Source: Paracoccaceae bacterium (lineage in GTDB: Bacteria; Pseudomonadota; Alphaproteobacteria; Rhodobacterales; Rhodobacteraceae). Taken from it: 43,654 nucleotides of DNA. Shown here piece by piece: positions 24,604 to 32,746 of this stretch; positions within the stretch are counted from its first letter, which is position 1, and every line of letters starts with the position of its first letter. The notes under the pieces are model-generated. The model made no database searches and was not told the DNA's origin. It saw only the letters and a program-made list of their open reading frames with translations. A program made the translations under genes and the position numbers. The stretch lies in the NCBI GenBank assembly GCA_002683685.1, contig NYTV01000008.1, positions 1-43,654 of the forward strand. The letters are read 5' to 3'.

Positions 24604-25769
24604 GTGATAGGCTTAATCCTGAAAGTGAGGCGGCCCTTGTTGCCGCGCTGCGTGAGACCGCGGAGCCCTTGCAGATTATGGGTGGCGGGACGCGCCCGAT
24701 TGGCAACATCGCGCCGGCAAAAATTCTGAGCACCAGTCGCTTGCAGGGGATCACCCTCTACGAACCTGGCGCTATGACGTTAGTGGCCAAATCGGGCACA
24801 ACTATCGAAGAGATTGAGACCATTCTGACGGCCGAAAAACAGCGGCTCGCTTTCGAGCCGATGGATCATCGCGCGATTTTGCGCACATCCGGTCACCCAA
24901 CCCTTGGCGGGGTGATCGCCGCCAATGTCTCGGGTCCGCGCCGTATTCAAGTGGGGGCGGCGCGTGATTTTGCGCTGGGCGTGACCTTTGTGGATGGGAC
25001 GGGGCAGGTGCTGAGCAATGGCGGACGGGTGATGAAGAATGTCACCGGCTATGATCTTGTGAAGTTGATGTCTGGCTCTTGGGGCACGCTTGGGGTTCTG
25101 ACGGAGGTGGCGTTGAAGGTTCTGCCGATCGCTGAGACCCAAGCAACTTTGAACGTTCATGTTGCCACCTGGGCGGATGCGGTCGCTTGCATGTCGGCGG
25201 CGCTTGGCACGCCGTTTGATGTCAGCGGCGCTGCGACAGTGCAGGCGGAAGATGGCGGCTTTGACAGTTTGATCCGGGTTGAGGGGTTTGAAACCTCGGT
25301 TCAATACCGCGTGACTGAATTGACCAAGCGCCTTGCGAAATTCGGTGCGGTTGATGTGGTTCATGATCCTTGGGCAGAGGTAAAAGACCTAGGTGCTTGG
25401 GCGGCCTTGGACACGGTGTGGCGCATTTCCCTACGTCCCACCGACAGTTTGAAACTCATTGCCTTGATGCAAGAGCTGAACCAAGAACGCGGGTTTCATT
25501 GTCAATTGGATTGGGGTGGCGGCTTGATCTGGCTTGGGCTGGAGGCGGTGCAAATTGCAGATGCACAGGCAGGACTGGCTTTGCATCACGCTTTGCAGAC
25601 ATTTGTGGCTCAACTTGGCGGTCATGCGACACTGCTGACATCGGATCTGCTGCGGGATCAAGAGCTGTGCCATTTCCAACCACTTGGACCCGCAATTGAG
25701 CGCGTTTCTCAAACTCTGCGCGAAAAATTTGATCCGCGTGGCATCTTAAACCCAGGGCGGATGAGCTGA
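24600..25769 (+). CDS. glcE: Glycolate oxidase subunit GlcE
   Basis: This 389-residue second FAD-binding subunit has a shorter PCMH domain (IMGGGTRPIGN, then GHPTLGGVIAANVSGPRRIQVGA and GGRVMKNVTGYDLVKLMSGSWGTLGVLTEV) and ends in REKFDPRGILNPGRM, as expected for GlcE. The ATG at 24600 overlaps the glcD stop; an earlier in-frame ATG inside glcD at 24540 lacks support. The next gene starts at the last base of its stop (TGATG). Confidence 0.95.
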   Translation: MSDRLNPESEAALVAALRETAEPLQIMGGGTRPIGNIAPAKILSTSRLQGITLYEPGAMTLVAKSGTTIEEIETILTAEKQRLAFEPMDHRAILRTSGHPTLGGVIAANVSGPRRIQVGAARDFALGVTFVDGTGQVLSNGGRVMKNVTGYDLVKLMSGSWGTLGVLTEVALKVLPIAETQATLNVHVATWADAVACMSAALGTPFDVSGAATVQAEDGGFDSLIRVEGFETSVQYRVTELTKRLAKFGAVDVVHDPWAEVKDLGAWAALDTVWRISLRPTDSLKLIALMQELNQERGFHCQLDWGGGLIWLGLEAVQIADAQAGLALHHALQTFVAQLGGHATLLTSDLLRDQELCHFQPLGPAIERVSQTLREKFDPRGILNPGRMS

Positions 25770-27085
25770 TGCAGACACATTTCACAGAAACGCAGCTCGC
25801 TGATCCCAAGATCAAACGCACCAATGATATTCTGCGCAGCTGTATCCACTGCGGCTTTTGCACTGCGACATGTCCCACCTATCAGGTTCTGGGCGATGAG
25901 TTGGACAGCCCTCGCGGCAGAATCTATTTGATTAAGGATATGCTGGAAAATCAGCGGATCCCGGATGAGAAAACGGTCAAACATATAGATCGCTGCCTGT
26001 CCTGCCTGGCCTGTATGACGACATGCCCCTCGGGTGTGAATTACATGCATTTGGTAGATCACGCGCGGGCCTATATCGAGCAAACCTATAAGCGCAGCTG
26101 GTCGGATCGTGTTTTGCGCTGGGTTCTGGCGCGCATTTTGCCCTATCCTAACCGCTTTCGGCTGGCCCTATTGGGTGCAAAAATCGCACGACCCCTTCGG
26201 CACTTGATGCCGGATCCTCGGCTGAAAGCGATGCTTGATATGGCGCCTAGGCAAATACCTGCGCCCAGTCCCAATGATGATGCACAGATTTTTCCAGCGC
26301 AGGGTCGGTTGAAACTGCGTGTGGCGCTGATGACTGGCTGTGCGCAGCGGGCTTTGAACACGGATATCAATGACGCAACCATTCGGCTCCTAACGCGACA
26401 CGGCGCGGAAGTGGTGGTGCTCAAGCAAGGCTGTTGCGGCGCTCTGACACATCATATGGGCAAGTTGGACGAAAGTCATCGCACAGCGGCGGTGAATATC
26501 GAAGCTTTTGCCGCCGAGGATGCCGCGCGCGGTTTGGATGCGGTGGTGATCAATACGTCAGGCTGCGGGACCACTGTGAAAGATTACGGCCATATGTTTG
26601 ACGGCAGCCCTCTGGCGGAGAAAGCGACGCGTGTGGCGCAATTGGCGCGAGATGTGAGCGAAGTGTTGATGGAGCTCGATTTGCCAAAACTGCCAGATCA
26701 AGGCCTGAGAGTGGCCTATCATGCGGCCTGCTCTTTGCAACATGGTCAGCAGATCAAGACCTATCCGAAATACCTTCTGCGTCGCGTGGGGTATAAGGTC
26801 TTGGAGCCGGAAAACAGCCATCTGTGCTGTGGCTCTGCGGGCACCTATAATTTGATGCAGCCTGAGATCTCTGGTCAACTCAAGGCACGGAAAATTGAAA
26901 GTCTGCAAGCCAAGACGCCGGATGTTATTTCGGCTGGGAACCTGGGCTGTATGATGCAAATCGGCAGCGGCACGGATACTCCGATTATGCATACGGTTGA
27001 GTTGCTCGATTGGGCCACCGGTGGCCCTGAGCCTCGCGCTTTGTCTGGCCAACCGGCAGCTGGTCAGGTGCCAATCCTTCGGTAA
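25769..27085 (+). CDS. glcF: Glycolate oxidase iron-sulfur subunit GlcF
   Basis: This 438-residue subunit carries two 4Fe-4S clusters, CIHCGFCTATCP near residue 27 and CLSCLACMTTCP near residue 75, and two cysteine-rich CCG domains (GCCGALTHHMG near 220; HLCCGSAGTYN near 350). It passes electrons from the flavins of GlcD and GlcE to the quinone pool at the membrane. Length and layout are normal. It ends the glc operon. The 153 bp after it hold no plus-strand gene. Confidence 0.95.
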   Translation: MQTHFTETQLADPKIKRTNDILRSCIHCGFCTATCPTYQVLGDELDSPRGRIYLIKDMLENQRIPDEKTVKHIDRCLSCLACMTTCPSGVNYMHLVDHARAYIEQTYKRSWSDRVLRWVLARILPYPNRFRLALLGAKIARPLRHLMPDPRLKAMLDMAPRQIPAPSPNDDAQIFPAQGRLKLRVALMTGCAQRALNTDINDATIRLLTRHGAEVVVLKQGCCGALTHHMGKLDESHRTAAVNIEAFAAEDAARGLDAVVINTSGCGTTVKDYGHMFDGSPLAEKATRVAQLARDVSEVLMELDLPKLPDQGLRVAYHAACSLQHGQQIKTYPKYLLRRVGYKVLEPENSHLCCGSAGTYNLMQPEISGQLKARKIESLQAKTPDVISAGNLGCMMQIGSGTDTPIMHTVELLDWATGGPEPRALSGQPAAGQVPILR

Positions 27086-27238
27086 TCTGAAACTGCGCGC
27101 AAATTAGGGATTCCTTTGGTACGTCTTGTTCGGCATAGAGTCTTTTCACTTGATATTGGGGCATGAGGTATCGCCAATGGTCCAAGCTCAGAGGGGCATT
27201 GGTTTTCCAATCATGGCCGAAGATGCGATGGGGGTAGG

Positions 27239-27961
27239 ATGCAATATTTCTTAAAGCAGGCTTGTCTTGTCCTTTGTATCCTGCAAGGGGCGATGGCTCC
27301 AAACGCCGCCACTGCGATGGATATAGATAGGCAATGGCTGGCGGTGGGACGGTTGAATGTGACGGGCGGCGGGTTTTGCACCGCAACGCTCATCGGAGAA
27401 ATGCATGTCTTAACCGCAGCACATTGTGTCTATGACGCGCAGTCTGGCGTTCGTATGGACGCCGATGATTTGGAATTCCGGGCCGGTTGGCAAAATGGGC
27501 AGGCCGAGTCCTATCGCAAGGTTGCGGCCGTTAAGGTGCATCCAGATTTTTCCTTTGCCGAGCAAGAGGGGCTTAAGCGGGTGGCGAGTGACTTGGCCAT
27601 TCTGCGGTTGCGCACCCCCATTACCCATCCCGGTATTATCCCCTTTACAGTCGCACAGATGCCAACGCGTGGCGCGCGTGTCGCAGTGGTGTCTTATGCG
27701 CATGACCGCAGCCAGGGACCGAAAGTGCATCGAGACTGCACCATCTTGGGGCGCAAAGAGAAGGCCCAAGTATTCGGTTGCGAGGTCGACTATGGCTCTT
27801 CTGGTGCACCGGTGTTTCGCATGGACCTTGGTATGCCGATGATAATCTCGGTCATTTCTGCCAAATCCACACATGCCGGACAGCCAATCTCCCTGGGTGC
27901 GGCTGCCGGTGAAAAATTGGTGACGATGCCATCCCGCGGCGCAAATTTTCTGCGGCCATGA
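27239..27961 (+). CDS. Secreted trypsin-like serine protease
   Basis: This 240-residue protein has a signal peptide (about residues 1-26, ending APNAATA) and a chymotrypsin-fold domain with all three catalytic residues: H in LTAAHCV (about 61), D in ASDLAILRL (about 120) and S in DYGSSGAPVF (about 187). GSSGAP replaces the usual GDSGGP, which is common in bacterial V8/trypsin-like proteases. The target is unknown. A GGGGG run at 27229-27235 supports the ATG at 27239. It probably acts in the periplasm or outside the cell. Confidence 0.88.
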   Translation: MQYFLKQACLVLCILQGAMAPNAATAMDIDRQWLAVGRLNVTGGGFCTATLIGEMHVLTAAHCVYDAQSGVRMDADDLEFRAGWQNGQAESYRKVAAVKVHPDFSFAEQEGLKRVASDLAILRLRTPITHPGIIPFTVAQMPTRGARVAVVSYAHDRSQGPKVHRDCTILGRKEKAQVFGCEVDYGSSGAPVFRMDLGMPMIISVISAKSTHAGQPISLGAAAGEKLVTMPSRGANFLRP

Positions 27962-27983
27962 GGTTGGGCCGGCTCAGTCAAGG

Positions 27984-28112
27984 TTATTTCTGGAAGTAAT
28001 AATACAGCATCCCATCTTGATCTTTTGCGGTTTCGGGCGGCATGCCTGCTCTATTTAAATAGATTGAAACGACGGCCCAGCCGCCATTGTACATTTCTCC
28101 TAACTCAAACAT
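27984..28112 (-). CDS. Candidate small protein, 42 residues
   Basis: On the minus strand the gap between the protease and hsp20 reads MFELGEMYNGGWAVVSIYL followed by NRAGMPPETAKDQDGMLYYY and FQK, then TAA. AAGAG lies 6 nt before the ATG. The composition (GGW, aromatic end) is more protein-like than a chance frame. The frame stays open for some 50 more codons upstream without a start, so this could instead be the 3' end of a decayed longer gene. It would be convergent with the protease and divergent from hsp20. I do not recognise it. Confidence 0.4.
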   Translation of the reverse strand: MFELGEMYNGGWAVVSIYLNRAGMPPETAKDQDGMLYYYFQK

Positions 28113-28120
28113 GCGAGGCT

Positions 28121-28149
28121 CTTGAACTGTGCTGCTCCGCTTCCCACCT
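28121..28149 (+). promoter_or_regulatory. Candidate heat-shock (RpoH) promoter of hsp20
   Basis: CTTGAA (28121-28126) is followed after 17 nt by CCACCT (28144-28149), near the alphaproteobacterial RpoH pattern CTTGAA-N17-CCANNT. It would give a leader of about 85 nt. In the leader, AGGA of the ribosome site (28232-28235) can pair with TCCT (28239-28242) just before the ATG. Confidence 0.45.
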
Positions 28150-28242
28150 ATATCTAAGATCGCCCGAATGGGGATCTGGAACTTATCAGGCTGCGCCCAA
28201 ATGGGGTGGCCACATTGGACTCGCTTTTGAAAGGATACTCCT

Positions 28243-28698
28243 ATGCGTTCGTTTGACTTTGCACCGCTTTACCGTGCCAGCATCGGCTTTGATCAAATTG
28301 CTGACCTGCTCGACCGTGTGTCGGCCCATGAGGGTGGACAATCAAGCTACCCACCCTACAACATCGAAAAAACTGGAGAAGATGGATATCGCATTTCCAT
28401 TGCGGCTGCCGGATTTTCAGAAGCGGATCTGGAAATAGAGGTAAAGGAAAAAACCTTAAACGTTTCGGCGAAAAAACCGAAAGCTGAAGACAAAAAGACC
28501 TATTTGCACCGCGGTATCGCCACGCGTGCCTTTGAGCGTCAGTTTCATCTTGCCGACCATGTGCGTGCGGTCGGCGCGAGCTATGAGGATGGGATGCTGC
28601 ATATTGAATTGATCCGTGAGGTGCCAGAGGCCCTCAAACCCCGGCGCATCAAAATTCAATCAAAATCACCATTGCAGGTGGAAGCCAGCTTGGCCTAA
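28243..28698 (+). CDS. Small heat-shock protein Hsp20 (IbpA-like)
   Basis: This 151-residue alpha-crystallin-type chaperone holds unfolding proteins in a refoldable state. The alpha-crystallin domain spans about 38-130 (EDGYRISIAAAGFSEADLEIEV; then RGIATRAFERQFHLADHVR and ASYEDGMLHIELIREVPE). The N-terminus (MRSFDFAPLYRASIGFDQIADLL) is the IbpA-type pattern of proteobacteria. AAGGAT at 28231-28236 supports the ATG. A candidate RpoH promoter is upstream and a terminator downstream, so it is probably a single-gene transcript. Confidence 0.94.
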   Translation: MRSFDFAPLYRASIGFDQIADLLDRVSAHEGGQSSYPPYNIEKTGEDGYRISIAAAGFSEADLEIEVKEKTLNVSAKKPKAEDKKTYLHRGIATRAFERQFHLADHVRAVGASYEDGMLHIELIREVPEALKPRRIKIQSKSPLQVEASLA

Positions 28699-28721
28699 TT
28701 TTCTCAAAGGGCTTATGCAAT

Positions 28722-28747
28722 CAAAGGCAGGGAGACCCCTGCCTTTG
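28722..28747. terminator. Terminator hairpin between hsp20 and SSADH
   Basis: A perfect 11-bp stem, CAAAGGCAGGG/CCCTGCCTTTG, with the loop AGAC lies between two convergent genes. The T run on the plus side is short and broken (TTTGTTGTT), so it may act in both directions with modest strength. Confidence 0.7.
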
Positions 28748-28764
28748 TTGTTAGGTTGCGACAC

Positions 28765-30240
28765 TTAGACTGACATACAGATATATTTCAGCTCAAGATA
28801 TTCATCCATTCCGTGGTGGCTGCCTTCCCGGCCAAGACCGGATTGTTTAACACCGCCAAAAGGAGCGACCTCAGTTGAGATGATGCCTGTGTTCACGCCG
28901 ATAATGCCATATTCTAGCGCTTCGGCGACTTTATACACCCGGCTCAGGTCTTTGGCATAGAAATAGGCGGCCAGTCCAAAAATCGTATCATTGGCCATGG
29001 CAATCACATCATCTTCATTTTCGAACTTGAACAGAGGTGCCATAGGCCCGAATGTCTCTTCCTTGCTCACGGTCATGTCTTGCGTCACACCGGTTAGAAT
29101 GGTTGGCTCAAAGAAGGTGCCGCCCAGATCATGCGGTTTGCCCCCCGTGGCGACAACTGCGCCCTTTGATAGCGCATCAGCGATATGGTCTTGAACCTTC
29201 GCGAGAGCTGGCTCAGAGATGAGCGGGCCAAGATCCGCCCCCGCGAATCCATCCCCCACTTTCATGGCTTCAACCGCGACTTTGAAGCGTTTGGTGAATT
29301 CCTCATAAACGCCCGCTTGCACATAAATCCGGTTGGCGCAGACACAGGTCTGGCCATTGTTGCGGAATTTACAAGCCATGGCCCCAATCACAGCCTCATC
29401 GAGGTCTGCATCATCAAAGACAATAAAAGGCGCATTGCCGCCCAGCTCCATAGAGCATTTTTTCACCTGCGTAGCGGCTTGACCCAAAAGAATGCGCCCA
29501 ACGCGTGTCGAGCCGGTGAAGGTGAGTTTGCGTATTTTCGAATTTTCACAAAATTCTTTGCCCGAAGCGGAAGCGTCGTTGGAGGGCACAATTTGTAATA
29601 TCCCCGCAGGCAAGCCCGCGCGCTGAGCCAAAACACCCAGCGCCAAAGCGGATAAGGGGGTCAATTCCGATGGCCGGGCAACGAAAGCGCAGCCGGCGGC
29701 CAGCGCGGGTGCCGCCTTGCGGGTGATCATCGCATTGGGGAAATTCCAAGGCGTGATCGAAGCGGCCACGCCGATGGGCTGTTTGATGACGGTGATCCGT
29801 TTATCGGCCTGATGACCGGGAATGGTTTCGCCATAGTTGCGCTTGGCCTCCTCGGCGAAGAATTCAACGAAGGAGGCGCCATAGGCAATTTCACCCATGG
29901 CTTCGGCAAGGGGTTTGCCCATTTCTGCTGTGAGGATCATCGCCAAGTCAGACTGATGTTCCATCATCAAATTATACCAGTTGCGCAGGATATTGCAGCG
30001 TTCCTTTGCGGTGAGCGCGGCCCATTTCTTTTGGGCGGTCTCAGCGCCGTCAATGGCCTGTGCCAAATCAGCACGCGACAGGTCTGCGACCTGTGCGATC
30101 ACATCGCCGCGCGCGGGGTTTGAAACGGCAAAGGTTGCACCATTTTCCGCGTCAACCCATTGGTTGTTGATGAAGGCTTGCGTTTGCAGCAAGCTAGGAT
30201 CTGAAAGCATGGATTTTAGATCTGTGGATGAATCAAGCAT
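28765..30240 (-). CDS. gabD: NAD(P)-dependent succinate-semialdehyde dehydrogenase
   Basis: This 491-residue aldehyde dehydrogenase has the NAD-binding FTGSTRVGRIL, the general-base stretch MELGGNAPFIVFDDADLD and the catalytic cysteine in FRNNGQTCVCANRIYV. It fits the GabD subgroup, which turns succinate semialdehyde into succinate for GABA breakdown; other semialdehydes are possible. The start at 30240 is preceded on the minus strand by GGGAGG; the frame runs 130 codons further without homology into the divergent hydrolase gene, so the long version is rejected. Confidence 0.9.
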   Translation of the reverse strand: MLDSSTDLKSMLSDPSLLQTQAFINNQWVDAENGATFAVSNPARGDVIAQVADLSRADLAQAIDGAETAQKKWAALTAKERCNILRNWYNLMMEHQSDLAMILTAEMGKPLAEAMGEIAYGASFVEFFAEEAKRNYGETIPGHQADKRITVIKQPIGVAASITPWNFPNAMITRKAAPALAAGCAFVARPSELTPLSALALGVLAQRAGLPAGILQIVPSNDASASGKEFCENSKIRKLTFTGSTRVGRILLGQAATQVKKCSMELGGNAPFIVFDDADLDEAVIGAMACKFRNNGQTCVCANRIYVQAGVYEEFTKRFKVAVEAMKVGDGFAGADLGPLISEPALAKVQDHIADALSKGAVVATGGKPHDLGGTFFEPTILTGVTQDMTVSKEETFGPMAPLFKFENEDDVIAMANDTIFGLAAYFYAKDLSRVYKVAEALEYGIIGVNTGIISTEVAPFGGVKQSGLGREGSHHGMDEYLELKYICMSV

Positions 30241-30305
30241 TTTGGCCTCCCTAGGTTGGAGATGTGAGACCACCAGATCGCTTATTTGTCCAGAGGAGAA
30301 GCGAA

Positions 30306-31109
30306 TTGAGCCTTGATGATGCCTATGCAAATGCCGCCTATATTCCCGATGCGGAGAGGTTTTTAACCTATTGGGATGAAACCGCGCGCAACTATCGAGA
30401 GGCCGAGCATATGCTGGGCCGGGCACAGTTGAACCAGCCCTATGGGGCGCATCCAGACCAAGCTTTTGATTTATTTTTTCCCGCAGGACGCCCGCTGGGG
30501 CTGATGATTTTTGTGCACGGTGGCTATTGGCTGCGGTTTTCGCGGCGAGATTTTTCTCATTTGGCCCAGGGCGCTTGCGCGCGCGATTGGGCGGTGGCTT
30601 TGCCCAGCTATCCCTTGGCCCCCGGTGCATCGATCCGGGAGATCACGCAATCGGTGGCCTTGGCCATAGGTCAGATCGCTCGCCGGATTCCGGGACCAAT
30701 TGTTTTGGCGGGCCACTCTGCCGGGGGGCATTTGGTGGCGCGTATGGGGCAGATGGGCAGCGGATTGTCTTCGGAGGTTCGCGCGCGACTCCAGACCATT
30801 GTGCCGATATCGCCGGTTTCCGATTTGCGGCCGTTAATGCAGACACAGATGAGCGGGCCACTGGGGTTGACCGAGGATATTGCCAAGGCTGAAAGTCCGG
30901 CCTTGCACCCGGCTCCCAACAAATTGCGCGCGCATGTTTGGGTTGGCGCGAATGAGCGACCGGCGTTTCTCGAACAAGCGCAGCTTTTGGCAAAAAATTG
31001 GCAGTCGAGCCTGACCATTGAGCCGGGAAAACATCATTTTGACATCATCTCTGGGCTGGAAAATCCCGAAAGTGAGTTGCTTGAAGCAATGCTCGGGCCA
31101 GCCTCTTAG
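30306..31109 (+). CDS. Alpha/beta hydrolase, arylformamidase-like
   Basis: This 267-residue hydrolase has the oxyanion-hole motif HGGYWLRFSRRDFSHLA and the nucleophile elbow GHSAGGHL, with a late histidine in GKHHFDII. HGGYW with this spacing is typical of kynurenine formamidase-like (KynB-type esterase fold) enzymes, which open N-formyl kynurenine; the real substrate is not proven. TTG at 30306 is the start because GAGGAG (30293-30298) lies 7 nt before it. The divergent SSADH gene starts 65 bp away. Confidence 0.85.
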   Translation: MSLDDAYANAAYIPDAERFLTYWDETARNYREAEHMLGRAQLNQPYGAHPDQAFDLFFPAGRPLGLMIFVHGGYWLRFSRRDFSHLAQGACARDWAVALPSYPLAPGASIREITQSVALAIGQIARRIPGPIVLAGHSAGGHLVARMGQMGSGLSSEVRARLQTIVPISPVSDLRPLMQTQMSGPLGLTEDIAKAESPALHPAPNKLRAHVWVGANERPAFLEQAQLLAKNWQSSLTIEPGKHHFDIISGLENPESELLEAMLGPAS

Positions 31110-31429
31110 GGTCTGTGGCGCAAAGCCACAAAGGAGCCAACATAAGCCAAGCGATCTGTTCCACCCGTGCCCAGCTCAGCTTGCGCATGTTCAAAGATGA
31201 TGACGCAAGTGGTGTTGAGGCCCAAACGATCCTCAATGGATGCGCTATCGCCATGCGAGAACCAATGTTCCAACCTGGGTTCTGGGTTTTCATTGCAAAT
31301 TACCTCAACACGATCTGGAATAAACGCCGGGCCGGCCGCGCCGCGCAAATGCGCGAATACTTGTTGCTGGTTGGCAAAGCGCCCGGCATAAATATCTGCC
31401 GTTTGGCCTAGGGAACTGGCCGGGATCAA
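31106..31429 (-). CDS. Unknown 107-residue protein, coupled to SDR gene
   Basis: The frame starts at TTG (31429), overlapping the stop of the SDR gene by 4 nt (TTGA), and ends 4 bp into the end of the hydrolase gene on the other strand. The protein has IYAGRFANQQQVFAHL, RVEVICNEN and a Y-V-G-S-F end; it has no signal or membrane helix and the composition is like a small soluble enzyme or binding protein. The close coupling suggests a shared role with the SDR. I do not recognise the family. Confidence 0.65.
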   Translation of the reverse strand: MIPASSLGQTADIYAGRFANQQQVFAHLRGAAGPAFIPDRVEVICNENPEPRLEHWFSHGDSASIEDRLGLNTTCVIIFEHAQAELGTGGTDRLAYVGSFVALRHRP

Positions 31430-32166
31430 ATGCAGCGCCCCCCGTCAACTTCCAGCGCCACTCCCGTGATTATACTGGCTTCATCGGAGCATAAGAAACT
31501 GGCGGCATGTCCCATATCCTGCGGCGTTGAAAAGCGTCCCAGCGGAATGGTGGAAAGAAATTTTGCCCGCATCTCTGGCGTGTCTTCTCCCATAAAACTG
31601 GCGAGCAATGGTGTTTCACCGGCCACAGGATTGAGCGCATTAACGCGAATATTAAATGGCGCCAATTCAACGGCCATGGCTTTGGTGGCGGTAATCATCC
31701 AGCCTTTTGAGGCATTGTACCAATTTAAATTTGGTCTGGGCGATACGCCGGCCGTTGAGGCAATATTCAAGATGGCGCCCGACCTTTGGCGCTTGAACAG
31801 CGGCACAAGATGGCGCGCGGTCAAGTAAACGGATTTGGCATTCACAGCGAAGATCTGATCAAACTCTGCTTCGCTGACTTGATCCATCGCCTGCGGCAAA
31901 TGGGTGATGCCAGCATTGTTGACCAAAATATCAATCCGCCCCCAAAGAGCCTGGGCTGTACCGATCATATCGCCAACAGAGCTGTCGCGCGAGACATCCA
32001 CATGCTGCGCTGTCGCGTCAATCGGCTCTGCGATGGTCTGAGCGGCATCCAGGTTGATATCAGCAACCATCACTGTTGCGCCTTCGGCGGCAAATTTTTG
32101 AGCTATGCCGGCTCCAAATCCAGAACCTGCCCCTGTGACAATTGCGGTTTTGCCTCGAAGTCGCAT
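31426..32166 (-). CDS. Short-chain dehydrogenase/reductase (FabG-like)
   Basis: This 246-residue SDR has the cofactor motif TGAGSGFG (residues 12-19), the structural LVNNAG, the catalytic serine in NIASTAG and the YNASK catalytic pair, and ends in VALEVDGGRCI as expected. The substrate is unknown; the family covers sugars, 3-oxoacyl thioesters and steroids. The ATG at 32166 has GAGAGGA upstream; the frame extends 28 codons more without support. It is the first gene of a two-gene minus-strand unit. Confidence 0.9.
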   Translation of the reverse strand: MRLRGKTAIVTGAGSGFGAGIAQKFAAEGATVMVADINLDAAQTIAEPIDATAQHVDVSRDSSVGDMIGTAQALWGRIDILVNNAGITHLPQAMDQVSEAEFDQIFAVNAKSVYLTARHLVPLFKRQRSGAILNIASTAGVSPRPNLNWYNASKGWMITATKAMAVELAPFNIRVNALNPVAGETPLLASFMGEDTPEMRAKFLSTIPLGRFSTPQDMGHAASFLCSDEASIITGVALEVDGGRCI

Positions 32167-32347
32167 GTTTTCCTCTCCCTTTATCAATTCAAGATGCGCA
32201 ACCGCGCGCAGGTTGGCAATATAAATCCACCCGCAGCCGTGCCTGCCCACAGATTACGGCGTAACTTCACAGTGTTGATGCTTTACACCCCTCCTATTGC
32301 GCGTATTACTCAGCGCATAAAAGCTCACAACAGGTTTTAACGCGCCG

Positions 32348-32650
32348 ATGATTTTTTTGTTCGCCTTGCCTTTCCCCGTGCTTGTGGCGCTGTATCTTGG
32401 GTGGCGCGCGGGGCGGCGGGATCCGCAAGAGTTCAGGGAGTTTTGGACGCATGCGGCTGCGGCGCTTGCCTGGGGTTTTGCGGTGGTTTTCCTGTGGCAT
32501 TGCCTTTGGATTACCTCACTTATCCCAGCCCCTTGGCAAGAAACAGCCCTTTCCGGCGCGATTTGGACCGTTGGGACTGGGGCGGTTTGGGTGCCGATTT
32601 TGATGATTTTCTATGTCATAACGGCGTTGAAAATTCAGCGCATGGAGTAA
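32348..32650 (+). CDS. Small membrane protein of unknown function
   Basis: This 100-residue protein has three hydrophobic segments (about 1-19, 37-60 and 70-93; WGFAVVFLWHCLWITSLIP in the middle) separated by a charged loop (RAGRRDPQEFREFW). There is no cleavable signal, and the C-terminus ends in ALKIQRME. I do not recognise it. No strong ribosome site is visible, so the start is the least sure part. Confidence 0.6.
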   Translation: MIFLFALPFPVLVALYLGWRAGRRDPQEFREFWTHAAAALAWGFAVVFLWHCLWITSLIPAPWQETALSGAIWTVGTGAVWVPILMIFYVITALKIQRME

Positions 32651-32672
32651 AAGTGCACGGAAAATCATAGCC

Positions 32673-32693
32673 AGGGGCTTCTGATTGGCCCCT
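32673..32693 (+). terminator. Weak terminator-like hairpin
   Basis: A 6-bp stem AGGGGC/GCCCCT with a 9-nt loop lies 23 bp after the small membrane gene. No T run follows, so termination is doubtful. Confidence 0.35.
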
Positions 32694-32746
32694 TGAAGTC
32701 CTATATAGGCCCAAGGTGAGACACCCCCCCCAAAGGAGCTGTTTGG

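Noticed and set aside
30256..30275. TTGGA-N11-ACCA between SSADH and the hydrolase, similar to the FadR-type operator
   Set aside because: One half-site is altered (TTGGA), the inner bases do not fit TTGGTNA-N7-TNACCA, and a match this weak is expected by chance about once in such a window.
28765..30630. A 621-residue version of the SSADH gene
   Set aside because: The extra 130 residues have no ALDH similarity, lie opposite the hydrolase gene, and a good ribosome site sits before the ATG at 30240.
32722..32731. Run of eight C before the DUF1523 ribosome site as a phase-variable tract
   Set aside because: The run lies outside the coding frame and before the ribosome site, so length changes would hardly switch the gene.
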